Assembly: GCF_964340395.1 (NCBI RefSeq)
Contig: NC_135561.1
Location: forward strand, 24,374,986 to 24,438,985
Length of the DNA: 64,000 nt
Origin: Glandiceps talaboti
Taxonomy: Eukaryota > Hemichordata > Enteropneusta > Spengelidae
Direction: 5' to 3'
The translations under genes and the position numbers were made by a program. A model generated the notes under the pieces. The model was not told where the DNA came from. It made no database searches and was given only the letters and a program-made list of their open reading frames with translations. Position 1 is the stretch's first letter, and each line of letters begins with the position of its first letter. This document shows, in pieces, positions 48,965 through 60,045 of this stretch.

Positions 48965-51900
48965 AAACAGCCTTAGGAGTTGTTACTCTGTAAAGGAATG
49001 GTCAGGGTTACTAGTTGATAGTCTGTAAAGGAATTGTCAGGGTTAGGAGTTGTTACTCTGAAGGAATTGTCAGGGTTAGGAGTTGTTACTCTGAAGGAAT
49101 TGTCAGGGTTAGGAGTTGTTACTCTGTAAAGGAATTGTCAGGGTTAGGAGTTGTTACTCTGTAAAGGAATTGTCAGGGTTAGGAGTTGTTACTCTGAAGG
49201 AATTGTCAGGGTTAGGAGTTGTTACTCTGTAAAGGAATTGTCAGGGTTAGGAGTTGTTACTCTGTAAAGGAATTGTCAGGGTTAGGAGTTGTTACTCTGA
49301 AGGAATTGTCAGGGTTAGGAGTTGTTACTCTGTAAAGGAATTGTCAGGGTTAGGAGTTGTTACTCTGAAGGAATTGTCAGGGTTAGGAGTTGTTACTCTG
49401 AAGGAATTGTCAGGGTTAGGAGTTGTTACTCTGTAAAGGAATTGTCAGGGTTAGGAGTTGTTACTCTGAAGGAATTGTCAGGGTTAGGAGTTGTTATTCT
49501 GTAAAGGAATTGTCAGGGTTAGGAGTTGTTACTCTGAAGGAATTGTCAGGGTTAGGAGTTGTTATTCTGTAAAGGAATTGTCAGGGTTAGGAGTTGTTAC
49601 TCTGAAGGAATTGTCAGGGTTAGGAGTTGTTACTCTGAAGGAATTGTCAGGGTTAGGAGTTCTTACTCTGTAAAGGAATTGTCAGGGTTAGGAGTTGTTA
49701 CTCTGTAAAGGAATTGCAGGGTTAGGAGTTGTTACTCTGAAGGAATTGTCAGGGTTAGGAGTTGTTACTCTGTAAAGGAATTGTCAGGGTTAGGAGTTGT
49801 TACTCTGTAAAGGAATTGTCAGGGTTAGGAGTTGTTACTCTGAAGGAATTGTCAGGGTTAGGAGTTGTTACTCTGTAAAGGAATTGTCAGGGTTAGGAGT
49901 TGTTACTCTGAAGGAATTGTCAGGGTTAGGAGTTGTTACTCTGTAAAGGAATTGTCAGGGTTAGGAGTTGTTACTCTGAAGGAATTGTCAGGGTTAGGAG
50001 TTGTTATTCTGTAAAGGAATTGTCAGGGTTAGGAGTTGTTACTCTGAAGGAATTGTCAGGGTTAGGAGTTGTTATTCTGTAAAGGAATTGTCAGGGTTAG
50101 GAGTTGTTACTCTGAAGGAATTGTCAGGGTTAGGAGTTGTTACTCTGAAGGAATTGTCAGGGTTAGGAGTTGTTACTCTGTAAAGGAATTGTCAGGGTTA
50201 GGAGTTGTTACTCTGTAAAGGAATTGTCAGGGTTAGGAGTTGTTACTCTGTAAAGGAATTGTCAGGGTTAGGAGTTGTTACTCTGAAGGAATTGTCAGGG
50301 TTAGGAGTTGTTACTCTGAAGGAATTGTCAGGGTTAGGAGTTGTTACTCTGTAAAGGAATTGTCAGGGTTACTAGTTGATAATCTGTAAAGGAATTGTCA
50401 GGGTTAGGAGTTGTTACTCTGAAGGAATTGTCAGGGTTAGGAGTTGTTACTCTGAAGGAATTGTCAGGGTTACTAGTTGATAATCTGTAAAGGAATTGTC
50501 AGGGTTAGGAGTTGTTACTCTGTAAAGGAATTGTCAGGGTTAGGAGTTGTTATTCTGTAAAGGAATTGTCAGGGTTAGGAGTTGTTACTCTGAAGGAATT
50601 GTCAGGGTTACTAGTTGATAATCTGTAAAGGAATTGTCAGGGTTAGGAGTTGTTATTCTGTAAAGGAATTGTCAGGGTTACTAGTTGATAATCTGTAAAG
50701 GAATTGTCAGGGTTAGGAGTTGTTACTCTGTAAAGGAATTGTCAGGGTTAGGAGTTGTTACTCTGTAAAGGAATTGTCAGGGTTAGGAGTTGTTATTCTG
50801 TAAAGGAATTGTCAAGGTTAGGAGTTGTTACTCTGAAGGAATTGTCAGGGTTAGGAGTTGTTACTCTGAAGGAATTGTCAGGGTTAGGAGTTGTTACTCT
50901 GAAGGAATTGTCAGGGTTAGGAGTTGTTACTCTGTAAAGGAATTGTCAGGGTTAGGAGTTGATAATCTGTAAAGGAATTGTCAGGGTTAGGAGTTGTTAC
51001 TCTGTAAAGGAATTGTCAGGGTTAGGAGTTGTTACTCTGAAGGAATTGTCAGGGTTAGGAGTTGTTACTCTGAAGGAATTGTCAGGGTTAGGAGTTACTC
51101 TGAAGGAATTGTCAGGGTTACTAGTTGATAATCTGTAAAGGAATTGTCAGGGTTAGGAGTTGTTATTCTGTAAAGGAATTGTCAGGGTTAGGAGTTGTTA
51201 CTCTGAAGGAATTGTCAGGGTTACTAGTTGATAATCTGTAAAGGAATTGTCAGGGTTAGGAGTTGTTATTCTGTAAAGGAATTGTCAGGGTTAGGAGTTG
51301 TTACTCTGAAGGAATTGTCAGGGTTACTAGTTGATAATCTGTAAAGGAATTGTCAGGGTTACTAGTTGATAATCTGTAAAGGAATTGTCAGGGTTACTAG
51401 TTGATAATCTGTAAAGGAATTGTCAGGGTTAGGAGTTGTTATTCTGTAAAGGAATTGTCAGGGTTAGGAGTTGTTACTCTGAAGGAATTGTCAGGGTTAG
51501 GAGTTGTTACTCTGTAAAGGAATTGTCAGGGTTAGGAGTTGTTACTCTGTAAAGGAATTGTCAGGGTTAGGAGTTGTTACTCTGTAAAGGAATTGTCAGG
51601 GTTAGGAGTTGCTACTCTGTAAAGGAATTGTCAGGGTTAGGAGTTGTTACTCTGTAAAGGAATTGTCAGGGTTAGGAGTTGTTACTCTAAAGAAATTGTC
51701 AGGGTTAGGAGTTGTTACTCTGAAGGAATTGTCAGGGTTAGGAGTTGTTACTCTGAAGGAATTGTCAGGGTTAGGAGTTGTTACTCTGAAAGAATTGTCA
51801 GGGTTACTAGTTGATAATCTATAAAGAAATTGTCAGGGTTAGGAGTTGTTATTCTGTAAAGGAATTGTCAGGGTTAGGAGTTGTTACTCTGTAAAGGAAT

Positions 51901-53017
51901 TGTCAGGGTTAGGAGTTGTTACTCTGAAGGAATTGTCAGGGTTAGGAGTTGTTACTCTGTAAAGGAATTGTCAGGGTTACTAGTTGATAATCTGTAAAGG
52001 AATTGTCAGGGTTAGGAGTTGTTATTCTGAAGGAATTGTCAGGATTAGGAGTTGTTACTCTGTAAAGGAATTGTCAGGGTTAGGAGTTGTTACTCTGAAG
52101 GAATTGTCAGGGTTACTAGTTTATAATCTGTAAAGGAATTGTCAGGGTTAGGAGTTGTTACTCTATAAAGGAATTGTCAAGGTTAGGAGTTGTTACTCTG
52201 TAAAGGAATTGTCAGGGTTAGGAGTTGTTACTCTGAAGGAATTGTCAGGGTTACTAGTTGATAATCTGTAAAGGAATTGTCAGGGTTAGGAGTTGTTACT
52301 CTATAAAGGAATTGTCAGGGTTAGGAGTTGTTATTCTGTAAAGGAATTGTCAGGATTAGGAGTTGTTACTCTGAAGGAATTGTCAGGGTTACTAGTTGAT
52401 AATCTGTAAAGGAATTGTCAGGGTTACTAGTTGATAATCTGTAAAGGAATTGTCAGGGTTAGGAGTTGTTACTCTGTAAAGGAATTGTCAGGATTAGGAG
52501 TTGTTACTCTGAAGGAATTGTCAGGGTTAGGAGTTGTTACTCTGAAGGAATTGTCAGGGTTAGGAGTTGTTACTCTGAAGGAATTGTCAGGGTTAGGAGT
52601 TGTTACTCTGTAAAGGAATTGTCAGGGTTAGGAGTTGTTAATCTGTAAAGGAATTGTCAGGGTTAGGAGTTGTTATTCTGTAAAGGAATTGTCAGGGTTA
52701 GGAGTTGTTACTCTGAACGAATTGTCAGGGTTACTAGTTGATAATCTGTAAAGGAATTGTCAGGGTTAGGAGTTGTTACTCTGTAAAGGAATTGTCAGGG
52801 TTAGGAGTTGTTACTCTGAAGGAATTGTCAGGGTTACTAGTTGATAATCTGTAAAGGAATTGTCAGGGTTAGGAGTTGTTACTCTGTAAAGGAATTGTCA
52901 GGGTTAGGAGTTGTTACTCTGAAGGAATTGTCAAGGTTACTAGTTGGTAATCTGTAAAGGAATTGTCAAGGTTAGGAGTTGTTACTCTGAAGGATTTGTC
53001 AGGGTTAGGAGTTGTTA
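48965..53017. repeat. 35-bp minisatellite, main block
   Basis: About 120 copies of GGAATTGTCAGGGTTAGGAG followed by TTGTTACTCTGTAAA (35 bp) or TTGTTACTCTGAA (33 bp). A third recurring variant reads TACTAGTTGATAATCTGTAAA. The irregular mixture of 33- and 35-bp forms breaks any long frame. It lies in intron 4 of the plus gene. Confidence 0.96.
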
Positions 53018-54590
53018 TTAGTCCCCGCCGGACGAAGTCCCGGACGGGGACTTATGGATTGGGTTCCGTCTGTCCGTGCGTACCACCGTCCGTCCGTTCG
53101 TCCGTCCGTCCGCAGCCATTTCTTGGAGATGCCTGGACAGATTTTTTTCAAACTTGGTACAGGGGCAACATACAATGGCATACATATGCAAGTCAATTTG
53201 TTTCATGATACGATCCAATATGGCCGCCTAGCAGCCATTTTGTTTGCAAATTTTCCCTGTCTAAAGCCATAACTCAGACATGCTTGAACAGATCTCATTC
53301 AAAGTTGGTATTAGGATAGTTTTCTATGACATACATGTTCATATTCATTGTTGTTGTGATACGATCCAATATGGCCGCCTGGCAGCCATTTTGTTTGTGA
53401 ATTTTCCATGTCCAAAGCCATAACTCAGACATGTTCGAACAGATCTCATTCAAAGTTGGTATTAGGACAGTGTTCTATGACATACATGTGCATATCCATT
53501 TTCATCTTGATACGATCCAATATGGCTGCCTGGCAGCCATTTTGTTTGTAAATTGTCAATGTCCAAAGCCATAACTTGGACTTGGTTGAACAGATCTCAT
53601 TCAAAGTTGGTATTAGGATAGTGTTCTATGACATACATGTGCATATTCATTGTCATGATACAATCCAATATGGCCGCCTGGCAGCCATTTTGTTTGTGAA
53701 TTTTCCATGTCCAAAGCCATAACTCAGACATGTTCGAACAGATCTCATTCAAAGTTGGTATTAGGACAGTGTTCTATGACATACATGTGCATATCCATTT
53801 TCATCTTGATACGATCCAATATGGCTGCCTGGCAGCCATTTTGTTTGTGAATTGTCCATGTCCAAAGCCATAACTTGGACTTGGTTGAACAGATCTCATT
53901 CAAAGTTGGTATTAGGATAGTGTTCTATGACATACATGTGCATATTCATTGTCATGATACAATCCAATATGGCCGCCTAGCAGCCATTTTGTTTGTGAAT
54001 TTTCCATGTCCAAAGCCATAACTCAGACATGCTTGAACAGATCTCATTCAAAGTTGGTATTAGGATAGTGTTCTATGACATGCATACATGTGCAAATTCA
54101 TTGTTGTTGTGATACGATTCAATATGGCCGGGTGGCAGCCATTTTGTTTGTGAATTTTCCATGTCCAAAGCCATAACTCAGACATGCTTGAACAGATCTC
54201 ATTCAAAGTTGGTATTAAGACAGTGTTCTATGACATACATGTGCATATCCATTTTCATCGTGATACAATCCAATATGGCTGCCTGGCAGCCATTTTGTTT
54301 GCGATTTTTCTATGTCCAAAGCCATAACTCAGACATGCTTGAACAGATCTCATTTAAAGTTGGTATTAGGACAGTGTTCTATGACAAACATGGGCATATC
54401 TATTTTCGTTGTGATACGATCCCCAATACCCATCCTTTATTGTTGTAGGCATGTTCCATGTCCAACAAGCAGACACAACATATCTAAGTCTGTTTGATTT
54501 AGGTTCACAAGTGTTGTTGCGTGGTCAGAGTAGTGATAATTCCTGAAAACCCAATCATAGCGGGGACTATGTCATTCTCAATGACTTGTT
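53018..54590 (+). mobile_element. Family A element, copy A4, in the 35-bp array
   Basis: The array is interrupted at GTTGTTAT and resumes CTGTAAAGG; uninterrupted units read GTTGTTATTCTGTAAAGG, so the insertion is at the TT. Full ends, a CCGT tract and eight ~151-bp units are present, the most of any copy here. Confidence 0.88.
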
Positions 54591-54651
54591 CTGTAAAGGA
54601 ATTGTCAGGGTTAGGAGTTGTTATTCTGTAAAGGAATTGTCAGGGTTAGGA
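54591..54651. repeat. 35-bp minisatellite after A4
   Basis: Nearly two units before the array gives way to unique sequence carrying a candidate exon. Confidence 0.9.
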
Positions 54652-54817
54652 GTAGTCTTGCTGCTAGATGTTCAGGTTTTCTTTCGATACTATCAGCAAA
54701 CAGTCTAGCAATTGAAATGCCATTTTCAGACCGGACATTCCATTGCAATTACGTTAAGCTGTGGGTTGGGCCATGTATGCATATATATACTTTAATATAT
54801 TCAATCTCTGCATGTAG

Positions 54818-55008
54818 GTGTTGACAAACACACTTATGTCATTACTATGTCTCATCGGTTTTGGTAATTGTGAGTTTGATGAGTGTGTAGACGTTGTCAT
54901 TCACACATTTCAGTTAACGCATTGTGGTTATTTTTACAAGTCCCTCCATAAGATGAATATGCATGAAAAATTAGCCATTGTCCTCTGTTTGTGCTTGTCG
55001 CTAATGCG
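54818..55008 (+). CDS. Exon e of plus-strand helical-repeat gene (tentative)
   Basis: The acceptor CTCTGCATGTAG is followed by 63 codons in phase 0: VLTNTLMSLLCLIGFGNCEF, then VDVVIHTFQLTH, then a C-terminal helix LAIVLCLCLSLM. Phase 0 agrees with exon d. The proposed donor ATGCG|GTTCTC is weak but leaves two bases (CG) that join the G of the next exon as an arginine codon, restoring that exon's open frame. An in-frame TGA at 55019 requires a donor before it. The segment is an island in the 35-bp minisatellite. It could be a decayed exon; at least one more exon may be missing from the 20-kb intron before it. Confidence 0.45.
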
Positions 55009-55056
55009 GTTCTCTGATTGACAGTTATTTATATCCAGAACTGCAGAGATGATATT

Positions 55057-55139
55057 TGCTAGACCTTGGATGTTCCATCCTTGATAGCGGTGTTCGGTCG
55101 TGTGTGGTATTGTATCGGAAGAACATCCGAGGTCTAGCA
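55057..55139. repeat. Inverted repeat, 19-bp arms
   Basis: TGCTAGACCTTGGATGTTC at 55057-55075 and GAACATCCGAGGTCTAGCA at 55121-55139 pair at 18 of 19 positions across a 45-nt loop. It may be the remnant of a small element or a hairpin in intron 5. Confidence 0.7.
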
Positions 55140-55149
55140 GATAGACTAG

Positions 55150-55196
55150 GTTAGGAGTTGTTACTCTGAAGGAATTGTCAGGGTTAGGAGTTGTTA
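55150..55196. repeat. 35-bp minisatellite between exon island and A5
   Basis: About 1.4 units (GGTTAGGAGTTGTTACTCTG onward), the continuation of the array on the far side of the exon island. Confidence 0.85.
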
Positions 55197-55674
55197 TTAG
55201 TCCCTGTCGGATGAAGTCCGAGACAGGGACGTATGGATTGGGTTCCGTCTGTCCGTCCGTCCGTCCGTCTGTCCAGAGCTGTTTCTTGGAGATGCCTGGA
55301 TTTTTTTTCAAACTTGGTACAGGAGCAACATACTATAGCATACATATGCACGTCAATTTGTTTCATGATATGATGCAATATGGCCACCTAGCAGCCATTT
55401 TGTTGGTGCAGTTTTCATGTCCAACACCATAACTCAGACATGCTTGAATAGGTTCCCCCCCCCCCACCACTGACCCATCCTTTATTGTTGAATGGTTTAT
55501 TCCATGACATCCGCACTATGACTATGAAACATGCCACATTCCATACCAACCCTCACCCTAAAAACAACCATATGAGGCCAAACAACTTTAACCAGGTTTG
55601 AAAATGACAACATAAACTGCCAGTTCCTTAAAACCCAATCATAGCCGGGACTATGTCATTCTCAATGACTTGTT
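55197..55674 (+). mobile_element. Family A element, short copy A5
   Basis: About 480 bp. The start is TTAGTCCCTGTCGGATGAAG; the end is CCGGGACT, GTCATT-ctc-AATGAC, CTTGTT. It holds a single internal unit. Compensated changes keep the 5' hairpin (GTCCCTGTC / GACAGGGAC). It is inserted at the same GTTGTTAT position of the 35-bp unit as A4. Confidence 0.85.
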
Positions 55675-55858
55675 CTATGAAGGAATTGTCAAGGTTAGGA
55701 GTTGTTATTCTTTAAAACATTTGTCAGGGTTAGGAGTTGTTACTCTGAAGGAATTGTCAGGGTTACTAGTTGATAATCTGTAAAGGAATTGTCAGGGTTA
55801 GGAGTTGTTACTCTGTAAAGGAATTGTCAGGGTTAGGAGTTGTTATTCTGTAAAGGAA
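55675..55858. repeat. 35-bp minisatellite, last block
   Basis: About five units, the first degenerate, ending GTTATTCTGTAAAGGAATT before a switch to the 51-bp array. Confidence 0.9.
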
Positions 55859-56757
55859 TTGGGTACTTGATCAATGACTTGTATATTGCAAAGATAACAA
55901 CAGGGCTGGATGGGTACTTGATCAATGACTTGTATATTGCAAAGATAACAACAGGGCTGGATGGGTACTTGATCAATGACTTGTATATTGCAAAGATAAC
56001 AACAGGGCTGGATGGGTACTTGATCAATGACTTGTATATTGCAAAGATAACAACAGGGCTGGATGGGTACTTGATCAATGACTTGTATATTGCAAAGTTA
56101 ACAACAGGGCTGGATAGGTACTTGATCAATGACTTGTATATTGCAAAGATAACAACAGGGCTGGATGGGTACTTGATCAATGACTTGTATATTGCAAAGA
56201 TAACAACAGGACTGGATGGGTACTTGATCAATGACTTGTATATTGCAAAGTTAACAACAGGACTGGATGGGTACTTTGATCAATGACTTGTATATTGCAA
56301 AGATAACAACAGGGCTGGATAGGTACTTGATCAATGACTTGTATATTGCAAAGTTAACAACAGGGCTGGATAGGTACTTGATCAATGACTTGTATATTGC
56401 AAAGATAACAACAGGGCTGGATGGGTACTTGATCAATGACTTGTATATTGCAAAGATAACAACAGGGCTGGATAGGTACTTGATCAATGACTTGTATATT
56501 GCAAAGTTAACAACAGGGCTGGATAGGTACTTGATCAATGACTTGTATATTGCAAAGTTAACAACAGGGCTGGATAGGTACTTGATCAATGACTTGTATA
56601 TTGCAAAGATAACAACAGGGCTGGATGGGTACTTGATCAATGACTTGTATATTGCAAAGATAACAACAGCGCTGGATGGGTACTTGATCAATGACTTGTT
56701 TATTGCAAAGTTAACAACAGGGCTGAATAGGTACTTGATCAATGACTTGTATATTCA
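55859..56757. repeat. 51-bp minisatellite
   Basis: About 17.6 copies of a 51-bp unit (GGGTACTTGATCAATGACTT, then GTATATTGCAAAGATAACAA, then CAGGGCTGGAT) with A/T, G/A variants. As 51 is a multiple of three, frames on both strands stay open (GYLINDLYIAKITTGLD on plus). One unit has an extra T near 56276. The unit resembles family D sequence near 59900-59945. Confidence 0.96.
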
Positions 56758-57901
56758 TACCAGTGAGAACTTTTAGGCCTCTCCATGCATCTTTAGAATT
56801 ATTACCGGTAGTCGTAAATAGGCTCTCAACTTAATTTTTGTAATCACATTTTGCTTTCCAGATTATATCATTCAACAGGGTTTGTTTCTCGTGATAATTA
56901 TCTTTACCATATGACTTATGTTTATCTATAATAGCCTGTCTTACATCAGACGTAACCCATGGCTTGTTATTGGCATACACTTTCACCTGTTTAGTTTGAA
57001 AATGTAAATTACTACAAAACGTTATGTATGAAGTAACTACATCCGTCAATACACTCACATCGCCATCGGCATCCTGTATGAATAAATTCCAGTCTGTTAG
57101 ATTAAAGCATGTGTTCATTTTATCCATACTTTCTTTATCCATTACCACTTTTGTAATTGTTGTTGGTTTGAACTGTTTCACTTTCGGTTTATACTGTGGT
57201 GTCATATGAATCATATTGTGATCGCTGGTTTTCAGTGGAGGTAGTTGTTTACATTTGTAGGCTTTCTTTACATTGCAAAAGAATGTGTCTAAAAGTGAAT
57301 CTTTTCTGGTATTACATGTGACACATTGCTCAAAACCACGGAGCAGCTGTTTTAAATCATTTACACAGTGATTAGCATCGCCAAAAATAAGATGTAACAT
57401 ATCGGGTTTGTTATTTGAGTTGGTGGTAACGACGTCCTGCAATATTTTCATAACAGCGTCCTTTTTGGCATCCGGTGGAATGTACAGTACAGTTATAAAA
57501 ATATTAGTAAATTCTCTTGGTAGATAGAATGGTCTTACTGACACTGAAAGTATTTCAATATCTGGTGTACACACACTGTTCTTTACACATATATTATTAC
57601 ACCAACGTTCATTAACATATAGGGCGACTCCACCTCCTTTGCTTTTTCCTGATTGAACTGTTCTGTCACCCCTCACCAGATGAAAACCAGTGACATCCAT
57701 AGCACTGTTCGATATTGAACTTTCAAGCCAGCTTTCTGTAATACCCAGTATGCATGCCTCGCGATATTCATAGAGGTATTTACAGTTAGCACTTAGTTCG
57801 TCCATTTTATTGACAAGCGACCTGGCATTGCCAAAAGTTACAGATGGGGCGAATGGTCTATCCCTTCGTTTTCTTGCCTTTACTCTAATCCCTAATTTCA
57901 A
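56758..57901 (-). pseudogene. Truncated non-LTR retrotransposon: APE-type endonuclease domain
   Basis: The frame opens at 57901 and holds 356 codons. The endonuclease/exonuclease/phosphatase fold is clear from its motifs: FGNARSLVNKMDEL near the start, ILGITESWL with the catalytic glutamate (about residue 56), GGGVALYVNERW, FGDANH in place of the usual GDFN, and TSDHNMI with the catalytic Asp-His (about residue 227). After TAA at 56831 the same frame continues to NNSKDAWRGLKVLTGM, the linker that precedes reverse transcriptase in CR1/jockey-group LINEs. So there is a premature stop, the reverse transcriptase is lost, and ORF1 and the 5' end are absent. It is a dead insertion. Confidence 0.9.
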
Positions 57902-58400
57902 AAAATGGATGCAAATACCCTAGCAACCATGACCACACCCCTAGCAACAGCCAAATGGTTGTATATTTCATAAAGGTAACAACAGGGATTAATAGACAAT
58001 TGAATAAACATTCAAAAAATGTATGTAAATTTGCCTAGCACGCCCATAGCAACAGCCAAATAATTATGTATATTGCAAAGTTAACAGGAATAGAAAGACA
58101 AATGAATAAACATTCAAAAAATGTATGCAAATATGCCTAGCAACAAGACCATGCCCATAGCAACAGCCAAATGATCACATATATTGCAAAGATAACAGGA
58201 ATTAAGACAATTGAATAAACATTCAACAAATGTGTGTAAATGTGCCTAGCAACAATACCATGCCCATAGCAACAGCATAATGATCACATATATTGCAAAG
58301 ATAATATCAGGAATTCATACACAAGTGAACAAAAACATACAAAAAAATTGTACAGTTGTGCTACAATGCCATTGGTGGTATTTTTACAGTTGTTTTGCCA
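57902..58400. repeat. Family D repeat cluster
   Basis: Three or four units with CCTAGCAACAAGACCA, CCATAGCAACAGCCAAATGA and TTGCAAAGATAACA, ending with TGCTACAATGCCATTGGTGG. It abuts the truncated 5' end of the LINE. Confidence 0.8.
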
Positions 58401-58533
58401 CCCTATTGTATTTTGAATGAATGAAGTTTTAGGACAGGCACATACAGGAAATAATGTGGTGTGACACAAAACACAATCATGTTGTCTGGTTGTACTCATG
58501 CAACATTATACATTGTACATCAGTTTTCCTCAG

Positions 58534-58660
58534 GCCTGTGTGTCTCATGCTCCAACATATACTGTTTCCCTCAATGCTCTTTGTCTTAGGCAGTGTTGGG
58601 GTAACCCACAGCCCTTTGAGGAAACAGACTTATGATGTTGCCCTTGCTTTCAGTCAACAT
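58534..58660 (+). CDS. Exon f of plus-strand helical-repeat gene
   Basis: Acceptor CAGTTTTCCTCAG and donor CAT|GTATAA bound 127 nt. With two bases from the previous exon it reads PVCLMLQHILFPSMLFVLGS, then VGVTHSPLRKQTYDVALAFSQH, two typical solenoid helices. It leaves in phase 0, matching the next exon. A second frame is also open for 33 codons, but it reads as low-complexity. The following intron would be only 46 bp. Confidence 0.65.
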
Positions 58661-58706
58661 GTATAAAGTGTACTGTATATCAACCCTTTATATTGTATAT
58701 TGATAG

Positions 58707-58823
58707 GAAAGAAGTGGAGATGTAACACAAACCAAGTCAACACTAGCAGTATGGAAGATCATATTAGACAAGCTAGCAACCAAAGAGCAGCAACTAGACA
58801 TCCCTAAAGAGATTGTTCCAACT
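58707..58823 (+). CDS. Exon g of plus-strand helical-repeat gene
   Basis: Acceptor TATTGATAG and a strong donor CCAACT|GTAAGT bound 117 nt, 39 codons, phase 0 throughout. It reads ERSGDVTQTKSTLAVWKIIL, then DKLATKEQQLDIPKEIVPT. The polar start would sit in a loop, followed by a helix. It pairs with exon f across a 46-bp gap, unusually short for this gene, whose other introns are 3.5-20 kb. Confidence 0.7.
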
Positions 58824-58910
58824 GTAAGTTATTCATCATCACTGTCTTCTATGATTTCTTGCTTTTTAGCACAACTGAACTGAGGTTCAATAGTGCTATA
58901 GGGATCGCCT

Positions 58911-59012
<102 letters not shown>

Positions 59013-59089
59013 TGTTTGCTGGACCAATTGCCATGATATTGTGTGGATGCATTACCTTGGGTGATCTTATCACCGGTGTGTGATTTGGG

Positions 59090-60045
59090 TCAAAAAATGT
59101 GATTAGTGATGTGAAAAATGTGAAAAGCTTAAACTTAAAAACTACAGGGCAGATTGGACTGAAATTTGGGTGAAACATCCTTCAGGGTGTTTTTAGTAAG
59201 AATTGTTCATGACATGATGGTCCCATCAGTGATATGCAAATTAGGGCTAAAAATGTGTCTTTTTGGTCAAAAATCAATCATTCTAAAACTACTGAGCAGA
59301 TTGGGCTGAAATTTAATGGTAATGCATCTAGGGATGTATAGATGAAGAAATATTAAGGATACAATGATGTCATTAGTGATATGCAAATTAGGTGTCAAAA
59401 TGTTCATTTTTGGTCAAAAACACTTGGTCAATAAGACTGGAACTTGTTGAGATGTTTCTTAAAGTATTATTATGCAGATTTTCCTTGAAACATTTTGACA
59501 AAATTGGCCCGAGCAACCACGCCCTTAGCAACAACCAACAACCAATGGCAACATCCAAACCGTCGTGTATTTCACAGAGAACAACAGGGATCAATAGAAA
59601 ATTGAATAAATATTCAAAAAATGTGTGGAAATTTGCCTAGCAACAAGACCACACCCAGAGCAACTGCCAAATGATCACATATATTATGAAGATAACAGGA
59701 ACTGAAAGACAAATAAATAAATATTCAAAAAATGTATGCGGATGTGCCTAGCAACAAGACCACGCCCATAGCAACAGCCAAATGATCACATATATTGCAA
59801 AGATAATATCAATAATTCATAGACAAGTGAACAAAAACATTAAAAACTGTATGCAAAAATATCGAGGAATATGACCATGCCCATAGCAACAGCTAAATGA
59901 TAGCTTATATCGTAAAGATAGCAACATGGTTGGATAGGCAACTGGATAGTCATTCAACAAATGAACACCTATTGTTAGCATGGACTAGCATATGGATAAC
60001 AATTTTTAAAAACTGTTAATTTGTGCTACAATGCCATTGGCGGTA
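59090..60045. repeat. Diverged repeats, then family D cluster
   Basis: At 59090-59420 there are two ~180-bp units with CTACAGGGCAGATTGG, TGAAATTTGGGTG and TGATATGCAAATTAGG, related to 17640-17830. From about 59500 family D units follow, ending TGCTACAATGCCATTGGCGG. Confidence 0.7.

Noticed and set aside
48965-53017. Interstitial telomere repeat
   Set aside because: AGGGTTAGG occurs once per 35-bp unit and is not tandem TTAGGG; the rest of the unit is unrelated.
54934-55311. 125-codon minus ORF
   Set aside because: It starts in a family A CCGT tract, crosses minisatellite and an inverted repeat, and overlaps the more consistent plus-strand exon e.
55833-56776. ORFs on both strands with a 17-residue repeat
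   Set aside because: A 51-bp period keeps several frames open on both strands at once; no coding signal.
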